In this document: piece by piece, positions 55,727-64,000 of the stretch
Layout of the letters: each line of letters begins with the position of its first letter
How positions within the stretch are numbered: the stretch's first letter is position 1
Assembly (NCBI GenBank): GCA_013791955.1
Contig: VMSW01000007.1
Span: forward strand, 310,001 to 374,000
DNA length: 64,000 nucleotides
Direction: 5' to 3'
From: Propionicimonas sp.
Lineage (GTDB): Bacteria; Actinomycetota; Actinomycetes; Propionibacteriales; Propionibacteriaceae
Made by a program: the position numbers and the translations under genes
The notes under the pieces: model-generated
The model's input: the letters and a program-made list of their open reading frames with translations, nothing else
What the model was told of the DNA's origin: nothing
The model's database searches: none

Positions 55727-56374
55727 ATGATCGAGAATCTCAAGCGAGTGCGCGAGCTGTTGTCGTGGGTGGCAATCGGCCTGACCGTCCTGGGTATGGG
55801 GCTGACGGTTTGGCGACTAGTCACCGCATTGAACGAGATGTCGGTGTTCCAGGCATTCCAGGAAGTTGGCAGTGGCTGGCTGAACTTCTCAATCGCCCTG
55901 CTGCTGGTCGTGTTGGTGCTGAGTTGCTCGCTGGTTGCCCCGGCCACCCCGCGGGCGCTGCTGTTGGCGAAATTGGCCGCGGTAGTGCTCAGCCTCGGGG
56001 TGTTGCTCACCCTGGTCAGTGTGCTGATGGGGATGTGGGCCTCCGCTGCCGGTATCGGCGTGGTGCTCGACGTATTGGGTGGGCTGTTGGACGTTGGGTT
56101 CAAAGCGATCACCGCTGGCGCCATCTGGGTATTCCTGCGGGGGGTCAAAGCCGGTCGGATCGGGACCGCTTCGCCGACAGCGGCGCGGCCTTCGCCGACG
56201 CCAGCAGCGCCGCAATCGGAGCAGTCGAGTGTCGAGCCGGTCGAGCCGGTGGCGACTACTTGGTCTCGCGATCGTGCGGCCGGGGCGGTGTGGTGGACCG
56301 CTGCGGACGCGGCGGCCGGGGCGCCAGCGCGAGACAAGATGCCTGAATCCGAGGAGCCGACCACGCTGGCATGA
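55727..56374 (+). CDS. Membrane protein of unknown function
   Basis: The 215-residue protein has about four membrane segments (LLSWVAIGLTVLGMGLTVW, FSIALLLVVLVLSCSL, LLAKLAAVVLSLGVLLTLVS, and one near AITAGAIWVFL) and a Pro/Ser/Glu-rich cytoplasmic tail. No family recognised. ATG 55727 with a GAGGCGAGG site is chosen over an upstream GTG at 55694. Confidence 0.7.
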   Translation: MIENLKRVRELLSWVAIGLTVLGMGLTVWRLVTALNEMSVFQAFQEVGSGWLNFSIALLLVVLVLSCSLVAPATPRALLLAKLAAVVLSLGVLLTLVSVLMGMWASAAGIGVVLDVLGGLLDVGFKAITAGAIWVFLRGVKAGRIGTASPTAARPSPTPAAPQSEQSSVEPVEPVATTWSRDRAAGAVWWTAADAAAGAPARDKMPESEEPTTLA

Positions 56375-56458
56375 CCCTGGTATGACCCTATTCGGCGTGT
56401 CGTGTCACCCGTAAGGGTTACACCGATGACGCGGAGCGGAATGTTAGCGCACCCGGGG

Positions 56459-56488
56459 TTGACTTATCGGTAATGACAAGCGTGTAAT
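56459..56488 (+). promoter_or_regulatory. whiB2 promoter
   Basis: TTGACT (56459-56464), 18-bp spacer, TGTAAT (56483-56488). It leaves a leader of about 40 nt to the WhiB start. Confidence 0.5.
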
Positions 56489-56535
56489 TCAGTACATAGT
56501 TCGCGGTTTGCCGCGAGCGGGTCGAGGAGAATCAC

Positions 56536-56799
56536 ATGCAGGAACTGTTCCTGGTCGTGGAGCCTGAAGGCGAAGAGGGCGTGCTGAGTTGGCAGACACG
56601 CTCGTTGTGCGCGCAAACCGACCCCGAAGCGTTCTTCCCCGAGAAGGGCGGTTCCACCCGCGAGGCCAAGAAGGTCTGCCTCTCCTGTGACGTCCGTTCA
56701 GAGTGCCTGGAGTATGCGTTGGCCAAGGATGAGCGGTTCGGTATCTGGGGCGGCCTCAGTGAGCGCGAGCGTCGGCGCCTGAAGAAGCTGGCAATCTGA
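56536..56799 (+). CDS. whiB2: WhiB-family iron-sulfur regulator (WhiB2/WhmD type)
   Basis: The 87-residue protein has the four cluster cysteines C25, C48, C51 and C57 in the CxxC arrangement, the turn GIWGG and a basic C-terminus (RERRRLKKL). WhiB2/WhmD is essential for septation in relatives and works through the main sigma factor. GGAG precedes the ATG. It heads the conserved whiB2-manB block. Confidence 0.94.
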   Translation: MQELFLVVEPEGEEGVLSWQTRSLCAQTDPEAFFPEKGGSTREAKKVCLSCDVRSECLEYALAKDERFGIWGGLSERERRRLKKLAI

Positions 56800-56862
56800 C
56801 CGCTGCCGCGGCCACGGTAGGCTGGGGCCCCGGTGTGGGGGTTCCGGGTCGAAAGGTAGCGC

Positions 56863-59799
56863 GTGAGCGAAGCGGTCGACGAGTTCGGTCTGGATCCGTG
56901 GGCTTGGCTGCACGAGACCGACGATGAAGAGATCTCTGATCTGAGCGGTTTCCGCGTGGTCGCGGCGATCGTAGCCGCCGACGGTGATCCAACCCGTTGC
57001 GCCAACGCGATCGACGCCCAGACCCATCCCACCGAAGCTATCGTCGCTGGACTCAGCCCCGACCAGGTCGGCGACTGGATCTGGGTGATCCCCGACGACA
57101 CCGTCCCGGAGCCAGACGCGCTGGCCACGCTGCTGAAGCGGGTTCTCGTGCAGCGGGAGGCCTCGGTGTTGGGCTGTCTGCTGATCGAGCCTCGCCGCCG
57201 TGGCGCAGGCAAACTGGTCAGCGACTGGGCCCAGACGATGTCCACCAATGGACGCATGCACACCCTCACTGATGCCGGCGAGCTCTATCAGGGCCAGTTG
57301 ACGCCCATCGCCGCGCTCGGGGTGCCAGCAGCCGGCATGCTCATTCGTGGTGATACCTGGCGCTTCCTTGGCGGCTTCAATACGCGGCTCCCGCGCAGCC
57401 ATTGGGGTTTGGATCTCGGCTGGCGGGCGAACCTGACTGGCTACCAGGTGATCGCCGAGCCGGAGGCTCAGCTGACCAACTTCGCCAGCTTCAGTGATCC
57501 GGCCGAGGATCGGGCGGCCAGCCTGGCTCTGACGGTGGCGAACACCCGTCCGGTCTGGCGCGTCTTTGTCGCTTTGCGCCTCATCCTGGTCACCCTGATT
57601 GTGTCTTTGGGCTACCTGCTGGGTAAGGACCTGTCCCGTAGCGGCGAAGAAGTGGGCGGCCTTTGGCAGTGGCTGCGCAACGCTGATTTGCGCCGCAATC
57701 TGAACCGTGAACTGGCCTCCTTGCCGGTCAAGGCGGCCAGTGTGGCCACCACCAAGGCGCTACGGCCGGCCTTCGGCTCGGGATTCAGGCGCGCGACCGC
57801 CCTAACCGCTGCTCGCTTCGGCGGCTGGTTGGAGACCTTCTCCGGACGTGGCGACTCAGCCAGCCTGGACGAGATGATCGGCGACGATTTCGCGGAAGTT
57901 GGCGACAAGCAGGCCAGGGTGCCGCTGGCGGCCACCACTGCGGCCGTGCTCGCGTTGGGCGCACTGCTGGCCTCACGTAACAGCTATGAAGCTGGCCTGT
58001 TGTCGGCTTCCCAACTGCTGCCAGCGCCGGAGAGCTGGGCCGACCTGGTTTCGTCCTATCTGACCCCGGTCGCCGGGGCTGCTGGAGTGGGCACCCCCTG
58101 GGCAGCCATGGTGGGCCTGTTCTCCCTGATCACCTTCGGCCACCCCGACTGGCTGGTGACCATCCTGGTCGTGCTGGCCGTGCCGTTGTCTTGGTTGTTG
58201 GCCTTCCGGCTGGCGCGGCTGTTGGTGGCTGATCGCTATTTGGCCGGTGCTGGGGCGCTCGCCTATGCACTCGCCCCAGCCCTGATCGGTGGTCTCAATA
58301 CCGGGAGCTTTGGCCTGGCGGCGACCGCAGCGCTCTTGCCGGTGTTGGCCTACAGCCTGCACAACTGGTGGCGCGGTGATCAGTGGAGTTGGCGAGCTGC
58401 CGGCTCGGTGGCTTTTTGGCTGCTGTTGTCGTGTGCTTTGGTGCCACTGTTCTGGCCGGTTGCGCTGGTCGGTGCGGTGCTCTTCGGACTCCGCGCCGGT
58501 CGTCTGCGGGTCTGGGGCCAACTGGCGCTGGTGCTGGCCGCCCCGCTGCTCAGCCTGGCTGGGCCGTGGGGAGCCATGATCCTGCGCTATCCGGGCCGCC
58601 TACTCACCGGTGCTGAGCCGACCTTGAGCCCAGGGAACGTGGTGCCAGCCTGGGAGCTGTTCTTCGGACACCCGTTGGCCTCCGGCGCGCCGATTTGGCT
58701 GGCGATCAGCTTCTTTGCGGTCTTCTGGTTGGCCGCCTTTGCGGGTGCCTGGCGTCGGCCTGCAGCCGCATTGCCAGCGTTGGGCCTCGCGGTCGCGGCC
58801 ATGCTGGTGGCCTTGTTGATCACTCGGCTGGCCGTCCAGGTGCCGCCGGGGTCCTGGACGCGGCCACAGGGGTTGGAATGGCTCGTGCTGGTGGCTGGGG
58901 CGCTGGCTTTCGCCGCTATTACCGGTCTGGACGGCGTGATCCGGGAGCTGTCGGGTAAGGGACTGGGGGTGCGCCACCTCGGCGTGTTGGTGTTGTCCCT
59001 AGTGGGCGCTGCTGCGCTCTTGGCCGGGTCGGGATGGTGGCTGATTGCTGGCCAGATCGGGCTGACCCGAGGCCCAGTGGAGCCGGTGCCCGCTTTTGTC
59101 TATGAGTCGCAGGTCTCCGAAACGCCGGGGCGCACCTTGGTGCTGGTGGCCGATGAGGGGCGGGTGAGCTGGGCGATGGCCGAAGGCGCCTTCTCGCGGT
59201 TGGGCGACACCGAATCAGGCTTGGCCTTCGGCGGCGACATTGACGCGCGAGCCCTGGCCGCCTCAGTGGTGACCCGTCTGGTCGGCGACAGCGCCGATGA
59301 TCAGATCCTGCCCGACCTCGTCCGGCTGGGAGTGACTTACGTGACGCTGTCTGGTGGCGAAGCGTCCCAGCGAATCTCGATCAACAACACCCCCGGCCTC
59401 GGCCTGGGCACCGGAACTGATGAGCAGTTTGTTTGGCCAGTTCCCGATTCGGCGATCGCGACCGTGGTCGACGGCGAGGTGCGCACGGTGGTCGGTGACG
59501 GCGCCGAAATTCCGGCCGGTGGTAGCACCCGCGTCCTCCGGCTGGCTCAGCCCAGCGACGACCATTGGGTGGTCGAGGTGGGCGGAACCCGACTCAACCA
59601 GGCCGCGAGCGATGCTCCAGGGATCACCTACGAACTGGGCACTGCCGCTGGGACGCTGCACTACCGCCTGAACGCTGATAGTCCTTGGTGGGCCTGGATC
59701 CAGCTGGCCGGACTGCTGGTGTTGGCGGTGTTGGCTGCGCCTTCGGTGCGTCGCCGGACGCCCACCGAGCCGCGCCGAATCGCTGGAGGTGAGCTGTGA
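56863..59799 (+). CDS. Large membrane glycosyltransferase (GT2 domain + multi-TM)
   Basis: The 978-residue protein has an N-terminal GT-A-type family 2 domain (about residues 25-230: VVAAIVAADGDPTRC, WVIPDDTVPEPDAL with the acidic motif, MLIRGDTWRFLGGFN, HWGLDLGWRA). About 14 hydrophobic segments follow (residues 230-740) and then an extracytoplasmic C-terminal domain. This architecture is standard at this locus in actinobacteria and is thought to act in cell-envelope glycan synthesis; donor and acceptor are unknown. GTG start with GAAAGG. Confidence 0.88.
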   Translation: MSEAVDEFGLDPWAWLHETDDEEISDLSGFRVVAAIVAADGDPTRCANAIDAQTHPTEAIVAGLSPDQVGDWIWVIPDDTVPEPDALATLLKRVLVQREASVLGCLLIEPRRRGAGKLVSDWAQTMSTNGRMHTLTDAGELYQGQLTPIAALGVPAAGMLIRGDTWRFLGGFNTRLPRSHWGLDLGWRANLTGYQVIAEPEAQLTNFASFSDPAEDRAASLALTVANTRPVWRVFVALRLILVTLIVSLGYLLGKDLSRSGEEVGGLWQWLRNADLRRNLNRELASLPVKAASVATTKALRPAFGSGFRRATALTAARFGGWLETFSGRGDSASLDEMIGDDFAEVGDKQARVPLAATTAAVLALGALLASRNSYEAGLLSASQLLPAPESWADLVSSYLTPVAGAAGVGTPWAAMVGLFSLITFGHPDWLVTILVVLAVPLSWLLAFRLARLLVADRYLAGAGALAYALAPALIGGLNTGSFGLAATAALLPVLAYSLHNWWRGDQWSWRAAGSVAFWLLLSCALVPLFWPVALVGAVLFGLRAGRLRVWGQLALVLAAPLLSLAGPWGAMILRYPGRLLTGAEPTLSPGNVVPAWELFFGHPLASGAPIWLAISFFAVFWLAAFAGAWRRPAAALPALGLAVAAMLVALLITRLAVQVPPGSWTRPQGLEWLVLVAGALAFAAITGLDGVIRELSGKGLGVRHLGVLVLSLVGAAALLAGSGWWLIAGQIGLTRGPVEPVPAFVYESQVSETPGRTLVLVADEGRVSWAMAEGAFSRLGDTESGLAFGGDIDARALAASVVTRLVGDSADDQILPDLVRLGVTYVTLSGGEASQRISINNTPGLGLGTGTDEQFVWPVPDSAIATVVDGEVRTVVGDGAEIPAGGSTRVLRLAQPSDDHWVVEVGGTRLNQAASDAPGITYELGTAAGTLHYRLNADSPWWAWIQLAGLLVLAVLAAPSVRRRTPTEPRRIAGGEL

Positions 59800-61166
59800 A
59801 GAACTGGCTGATACCCACGGGTCTGGTGGTGCTGGTAGGCGTCGCGGTGCTGGGCGCCGGGCTGGGTGGCGCAGCACCGCTGCCGCAAGAGCCGATCCGG
59901 GAGTCCAGCACTCGGGTGTCAGTGGTTTGTCCTGCTTTCCAGTCGGCGACTGCCAGTGTGCGCGTGGCCGCAATCAGTACCGAGAACCCGGTGCGTACTT
60001 CGAAGCTCTCCACCCCGCAGAAGTCGACTGAATCGGCGGGGCTGGCGTTGGTGGAGAACCCTGGTCAACCGGTGCGGGTGTCGGTGCGGCGCTCGGAGAT
60101 GTTTGGCGCCACCATCGTGTCCAGTGCTGCCGGTGGGCCCGCCCGCGGGTTGGCCGCCGCCTCCTGCCTCGCTCCCCAGGCCGAGCACTGGTTCGCCGGA
60201 GTGGACGTCACCGAAGCGGCGCAGTCTGACCTGGTGTTGGTAAACCTGGACGCCACCAACGCTGTGGTCGACCTGGTCGCCTACGGAACGGGGGGACGGC
60301 TTTCCGCCCCGCGTGGCCTCACCGTGGACGGGAACTCAGTCAGCACGGTCTCCTTGGGAGTAATTGCGCGTCGCGAGCAGCCAATCACCTTGAAGGTTTC
60401 GACCTCTCAGGGGCGAGTGGCGGCCTTCGTGCGGCAGGTCACTTGGGATGGCAACAACCCCTTCGGCGCCGACTGGGTGCCCACCGGACTCGGCCCGCAG
60501 GTCGACCAGGTGATTCCGGGAGTCCCGGACGGGAAGGGTCGCCGCACCCTGGTGGTGACCAATCCAGGCGATCGCACTGCCGATGTGAAGATCGACGTGC
60601 TCAGTGCGACCGGTCTCAGCGAGCTCACTGGTGCCCAACGCGTCGAGGTGGCCCCAGGTGTCACCAAGACTGTCGAACTCTCCCCGGGCCTGGCCGGGGT
60701 CGCGGCCGGGCTGCGGCTCAGCTCCAACTATGAGGTGGCGGCCGGGCTGGTAGCTGACAATGGGCTACCTCCCTCCGGGCTGGATACCGCCGCGATCAGC
60801 GCAGCGCCACCGGTGCCAGGAGATGCGGTGTGGCCGTTGGCGTTGGGCAAGACCACCACCTCGGTGCTGCAGCTAGTGAACCCGTCGGCGACTGATGCCA
60901 CGGTGAAGCTGACCCTCACTACCGGCGCCAAAGGCGCTCCCAAGACTACCGAGGTGAAGATCTCCGCCTGGTCGAGCGCTCAGGTGCCGCTGCCTAAGGC
61001 CGACGTGACGACCATTCGCATCCAGACTGAATCAACGGTGGTGCGGGGGGCGGTATTGGCCACAGCCGCCCTCGGCGCGGTCAAGGGACTGGCCGTCCTG
61101 GATCTCATCGCGGACGAGACCCGAGTGCACCAGGCCGTGATCGTGTTCGACCCAAGCCTGGGCTGA
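59796..61166 (+). CDS. DUF5719-family secreted/anchored protein
   Basis: The 456-residue protein has one N-terminal membrane or signal segment (LIPTGLVVLVGVAVLGAGLGG) and then beta-rich repeats (GLALVENPGQPVRVSVRR, RTLVVTNPGDRTADVKIDV, VLQLVNPSATDATVKLTL). It follows the membrane glycosyltransferase by four-base overlap. Role unknown, probably envelope-associated. Confidence 0.85.
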   Translation: MKNWLIPTGLVVLVGVAVLGAGLGGAAPLPQEPIRESSTRVSVVCPAFQSATASVRVAAISTENPVRTSKLSTPQKSTESAGLALVENPGQPVRVSVRRSEMFGATIVSSAAGGPARGLAAASCLAPQAEHWFAGVDVTEAAQSDLVLVNLDATNAVVDLVAYGTGGRLSAPRGLTVDGNSVSTVSLGVIARREQPITLKVSTSQGRVAAFVRQVTWDGNNPFGADWVPTGLGPQVDQVIPGVPDGKGRRTLVVTNPGDRTADVKIDVLSATGLSELTGAQRVEVAPGVTKTVELSPGLAGVAAGLRLSSNYEVAAGLVADNGLPPSGLDTAAISAAPPVPGDAVWPLALGKTTTSVLQLVNPSATDATVKLTLTTGAKGAPKTTEVKISAWSSAQVPLPKADVTTIRIQTESTVVRGAVLATAALGAVKGLAVLDLIADETRVHQAVIVFDPSLG

Positions 61167-61170
61167 TCGG

Positions 61171-61608
61171 TCAGTCCCAGTCTTCTTCGCCGACTTGCGG
61201 GTACAACTCCTCAACCGGAATACCGGTGAGCGCGGAGAGCTGCTCGATCAGGGTGCGATGCACGATGCGGCGTAGTTCGGCGGTGTTTACCGCCCGGTGT
61301 TCCAGCGGACGCCGGAACAGGACCACCGCAGCATTGCGCCCCGGCGCGCTTGAGCGGGCCACCGCCAGCGGCACCTGATCCAGCCACCAGTCGGTGAGGT
61401 TGGCCGGGATCTCCTCAAAGCCAATGTCGACTCCGACGTAGGCGCGTGGGCAGTCAGCCACGCCCTTACTGACCGCGGCCTGCACGCAATCGGCGAACAG
61501 CGCCACCCCTCGTGGACGGCGCGGCACCCGCACGGTGGAGCCGGTGAGGGGGTTCGGCGAAGCCAGTGGGCCGCGCAGCCCACGTCCGTGCCGATCCCTT
61601 CGCCTCAC
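61171..61608 (-). CDS. Metallopeptidase-like (zincin-fold) protein without HExxH
   Basis: The 145-residue protein fits the small zincin-like family found at this locus: FEEIPANLTDWWLDQVPLAV, VVLFRRPLEH and the helix VHRTLIEQLSALTGI. The zinc motif HExxH is not intact (VHRTLIEQ), so proteolysis is doubtful. GTG start with TAGGCT six bases upstream. Divergent from DUF3499. Confidence 0.75.
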   Translation of the reverse strand: MRRRDRHGRGLRGPLASPNPLTGSTVRVPRRPRGVALFADCVQAAVSKGVADCPRAYVGVDIGFEEIPANLTDWWLDQVPLAVARSSAPGRNAAVVLFRRPLEHRAVNTAELRRIVHRTLIEQLSALTGIPVEELYPQVGEEDWD

Positions 61609-61614
61609 TCGGTC

Positions 61615-61620
61615 AGCCTA
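61615..61620 (-). promoter_or_regulatory. -10 box TAGGCT, leaderless start
   Basis: TAGGCT, six bases, then GTG at 61608 on the minus strand. Confidence 0.5.
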
Positions 61621-61697
61621 ACCGCCGGGTTAGCCGACTGTGGCGACGAACCGCGCGACACCGACCAGCACTACCGGCACGGCAGGGCCAGCGGCGC

Positions 61698-61703
61698 TAC
61701 TTT
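61698..61703 (+). promoter_or_regulatory. -10 box TACTTT, leaderless start
   Basis: TACTTT, six bases, then GTG at 61710. Confidence 0.45.
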
Positions 61704-61709
61704 GGGCAG

Positions 61710-62075
61710 GTGATAAATCGGCGTTGCTCCCGGACGGCCTGTTCGCGTCCAGCCGTGGCCACGCTGACCTTCGCCTATGTGGAGTCCACGGCGGTCCTCG
61801 GGCCGCTCGCGCTGCGTGCCGAACCCGGCTGTTATGACCTGTGTGCCGAGCATTCGGCCAAGTTGAGCGTGCCGCGGGGTTGGGAGGTCGTCCGACTCCC
61901 CGGCGAGATGAACACCCCCAGAGCATCAACCGATGACCTGATGCTGCTCGCCGATGCCGTCCGGAAGGCAGGTCTTGGCGAGCAGGCAGTGGCTCCAGAG
62001 CCGCAGGTCAGCCGCCGCAAGGGGCACCTGGCGGTGCTGGCTGATCCCGACGAGCTACTAGGCTCAAAACCGTGA
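61710..62075 (+). CDS. DUF3499-family protein
   Basis: The 121-residue protein has a zinc-ribbon-like cysteine pattern (CSRTACSRPA then PGCYDLCAEHS) and conserved TLTFAYVESTAVLGPL. It is conserved in actinobacteria next to phosphomannomutase; function unknown. The GTG at 61710 agrees with the family start; the longer frame is spurious. Overlaps manB by four bases. Confidence 0.88.
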   Translation: MINRRCSRTACSRPAVATLTFAYVESTAVLGPLALRAEPGCYDLCAEHSAKLSVPRGWEVVRLPGEMNTPRASTDDLMLLADAVRKAGLGEQAVAPEPQVSRRKGHLAVLADPDELLGSKP

Positions 62076-63421
62076 TTGAACCGGTGGTATTCAAGGCCAA
62101 CGACATCCGTGGCGTGGTCAGTGGTGCAGGCATCGAGTGGGACACCGACGGCGCGCGGGCGGTTGGTGCGGCTTTCGCTGAGGCGTTCGAGCTTCGCGGT
62201 GCTGAGTTCGTGATGGGCCGTGACATGCGGGCCGGCGGGCCGGAGTTGGCCCAGGCCTTCGCGATGGGCGCCATGAGCCGTGGGGCGAGCGTGATCGACA
62301 TCGGCTTGGCCTCAACCGATGGGCTGTGGTTCGCCTCCGGTCACCTCGGCATCCCTGGAGTGCAGTTCACCGCCTCACATAATCCGGCCAACTACAACGG
62401 GATCAAGTTCTGCCAGGCGCTGGCCGCGCCGATCACCCCGGAGCTGATGGCGCGGATCAAGGAGCTCACCTACACCGAGCTCCCGCCGACCCCGGAGTCG
62501 GGTAGCCAGCGCAGGCTGGACCTGTTGGACGCCTACGCTGCTCGGCTGCATTCGCTGGTGGGGCTGGACGGAATCCGGCGGCTGAAGGTGGTTGTGGACG
62601 CTGGCAACGGCATGGCCGGTTTCACCACCCCGGCAGTGCTGGGGCCGCTGAACCTGGAGCTGGTGGAGCTGTTCACCGAGTTGGATGGCAGTTTCCCCAA
62701 CCATCCGCCAAACCCGCTGGAGCCGGAAAACCTGGTGGACGCGCAGCGGGCCGTGATCGAGCATGGCGCCGATCTGGCTTTGGTGTTCGACGGCGATGCG
62801 GATCGCTGTTTCATCATCGACGAGCATGGCGCGGTGGTGAGCCCGTCGGTGATCACCGCGTTGATTGCCCGCGCCGAGCTGGCCCGCGAGCCGGGCGGGG
62901 TGATCGTGATCAACACCATCACTTCGAGGGCGGTCGCCGAAGTCGTCGAGGCTGCGGGCGGCACTATCGCGGTGAGCACCGTTGGGCACACCCGAATGAA
63001 GGCGGTCATGGCCGCCAGAAACGCCATCTTCGGTGGTGAACACTCCGCCCACTACTACTTCCGTGACTTCTGGGGTGCCGACACCGGCATGCTCGCTGCG
63101 TTGCACGTTTTGGCGATGCTTGGCCGAGATAGCAGCATGTCGGCCCTGGTGTCACAACTGCCCACTTTTGCGGCTTCTGGTGAGATCAACTCCACTGTGG
63201 CCGACCCGCCTGCGACTATGAGAGCGGTAGCAGAGGCACTCGGCACCGGTGAAGAAGTGTCCTGGAACGATGGTTTGCTGATCAGCTCGCAGGATTGGTG
63301 GGTCAGCGTCCGGGAGTCCAACACCGAGCCGCTGCTCCGGCTCAATGTTGAGGCCAAGGATGATGACACTGTCGCCAAACTGCGCGACACCGCATTGGCC
63401 ATCATCCGGAAGGAAAGATGA
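62072..63421 (+). CDS. manB: Phosphomannomutase/phosphoglucomutase
   Basis: The 449-residue mutase has catalytic serine loop TASHNPANYNG, metal loop DGDADRC, sugar loop GGEHSAHYYF and phosphate loop RESNTEPLLR. It provides mannose-1-phosphate for ManC. GTG start within the DUF3499 stop. An additional TAGGCT lies seven bases before the GTG. Confidence 0.95.
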   Translation: MIEPVVFKANDIRGVVSGAGIEWDTDGARAVGAAFAEAFELRGAEFVMGRDMRAGGPELAQAFAMGAMSRGASVIDIGLASTDGLWFASGHLGIPGVQFTASHNPANYNGIKFCQALAAPITPELMARIKELTYTELPPTPESGSQRRLDLLDAYAARLHSLVGLDGIRRLKVVVDAGNGMAGFTTPAVLGPLNLELVELFTELDGSFPNHPPNPLEPENLVDAQRAVIEHGADLALVFDGDADRCFIIDEHGAVVSPSVITALIARAELAREPGGVIVINTITSRAVAEVVEAAGGTIAVSTVGHTRMKAVMAARNAIFGGEHSAHYYFRDFWGADTGMLAALHVLAMLGRDSSMSALVSQLPTFAASGEINSTVADPPATMRAVAEALGTGEEVSWNDGLLISSQDWWVSVRESNTEPLLRLNVEAKDDDTVAKLRDTALAIIRKER

Positions 63422-63591
63422 TGAACGAGATGTCTGCAGACCTACTTGAACTGCTGGTCTGCCCGTCCTGCCATACCAAACTTGCCTGGGATTACGAGTC
63501 CGCTGAGTTGGCCTGCGACGGTTGCAGTCTGGCCTACCCGGTGCGGGAGGGCATTCCGATCCTGTTGGTTGACCAGGCGCGCCAAGGCTGA
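63418..63591 (+). CDS. Trm112-family zinc protein
   Basis: The 57-residue protein has two cysteine pairs (LLVCPSCHTKL and ACDGCSLAYPVREGIPILL), the Trm112/YcaR zinc-knuckle pattern. Relatives support methyltransferases. ATG overlaps the manB stop; the next codon is also ATG (63421). It was too short for most ORF cut-offs. Confidence 0.9.
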   Translation: MMNEMSADLLELLVCPSCHTKLAWDYESAELACDGCSLAYPVREGIPILLVDQARQG

Positions 63592-64000
63592 GTGGTGGAC
63601 GACTTCGAGGACGCGCGCCTTGAGGACCCCGACGTCCTGAGCGCCGCCGATCACCTGCTGCGGCCCTTGGCCGAAACGGGAGCTCGGGTGCGGCGCGAGT
63701 CGATGATGGCCGAGGGGCCGTTGGCGGCAATCGCGGTGGAGGAGCGCGCCCGGGCGATCATCACCTTCGGTCCGGAGGCTCGACTGCTTCGGGCTGTCCT
63801 CGAACCCACCTGCCCGGTTCCGCTGGTGGCCTGGCCTCGGCTCGGCCTGCCTGGCTGGGTTGGACCGCTGGACGTAGTAGTGGTGCTCGGCGGTGGCGAC
63901 AAAGCCAGCCTTGCCGGCGCCTTTGAAGCCGTCCGGCGGGGTTGTCGACTGCTGGTGGCTGCCGAGGAGGGCTCGCTGCTGGCCAGGGAGGCGGGGTCAT
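63592..64000 (+). CDS. Phosphosugar isomerase-like (SIS) protein, N-terminal part
   Basis: An open frame of about 136 residues runs off the window. It starts DDFEDARLEDPDVLSAADHL and has VVVVLGGGDKASLAGAFEAVRRG, matching the SIS-domain, bifunctional phosphoglucose/phosphomannose isomerase-like protein that follows Trm112 in this actinobacterial block. Two GTG codons (63592, 63595) are possible starts. Confidence 0.75.
   Translation, partial: MVDDFEDARLEDPDVLSAADHLLRPLAETGARVRRESMMAEGPLAAIAVEERARAIITFGPEARLLRAVLEPTCPVPLVAWPRLGLPGWVGPLDVVVVLGGGDKASLAGAFEAVRRGCRLLVAAEEGSLLAREAGS

Overview
The window is high-GC actinobacterial chromosome. Propionyl-CoA/methylmalonyl-CoA genes (mutA, mutB, meaB, a biotin carboxylase-carrier protein, an acyl-CoA carboxylase beta subunit with its epsilon subunit, and birA), a WhiB2-type regulator and the whiB2-manB block together suggest a member of the Propionibacteriaceae or a close relative. 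That placement is inference from gene content.

Layout. 1-4136 carries the methylmalonyl-CoA mutase genes and their GTPase chaperone MeaB. 4137-9212 is an accessory island inserted at the meaB 3' end: the last ~300 bp of meaB recur at 8907-9212. The island holds tandem repeats, a DUF3788-like gene, an HNH/13E12 gene broken by an in-frame amber codon, and the most notable content of the window: a Ro60 (TROVE/vWFA) gene preceded by four tandem RNAs (A-D) that each combine a conserved Ro-binding-type stem with tRNA-like T-arm, capped acceptor and D-arm modules, i.e. a multi-copy bacterial Y RNA (YrlA-like) array. 9319-10164 encodes an exported protein of unknown function. 10501-17150 is a nucleoside uptake and deamination operon (BMP lipoprotein, ATPase, two permeases, cytidine and adenosine deaminases). 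17257-21645 is a nonulosonic (sialic-type) acid locus: a putative glycosyltransferase, a CMP-NulO synthetase-phosphatase fusion, a short NeuB and a polysialyltransferase-like protein. 21629-26828 is a minus-strand purine nucleoside phosphorylase, phosphosugar mutase, uridine kinase and phosphate transporter operon, divergent from an LpdA-type quinone reductase. 28314-36398 is a xylose system: ROK regulator, XylFGH transporter, and divergent xylA and xylB, with matching operator-like palindromes at both promoters.

36473-47520 mixes the biotin carboxylase, CorA, LysE, a UbiA prenyltransferase, TetR with a GH13 hydrolase, Maf-AccE-AccD, BirA, a PH-domain protein and GtrA. 47530-55661 holds a large secreted repeat protein, an S51 peptidase with a substituted catalytic serine, purE without purK, an LCP protein, a lipoprotein beta-lactamase-like hydrolase, a TIGR03089-like protein and ManC. 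55727-64000 is the conserved actinobacterial block whiB2, membrane glycosyltransferase, DUF5719, metallopeptidase-like protein, DUF3499, ManB, Trm112 and a sugar-isomerase-like protein cut by the window edge.

Regulation visible in the sequence: at least ten genes have a TANNNT -10 box 6-7 nt before the start codon, the arrangement expected for leaderless mRNAs. Both ABC-importer operons have a strong hairpin between the binding-protein gene and the ATPase gene.
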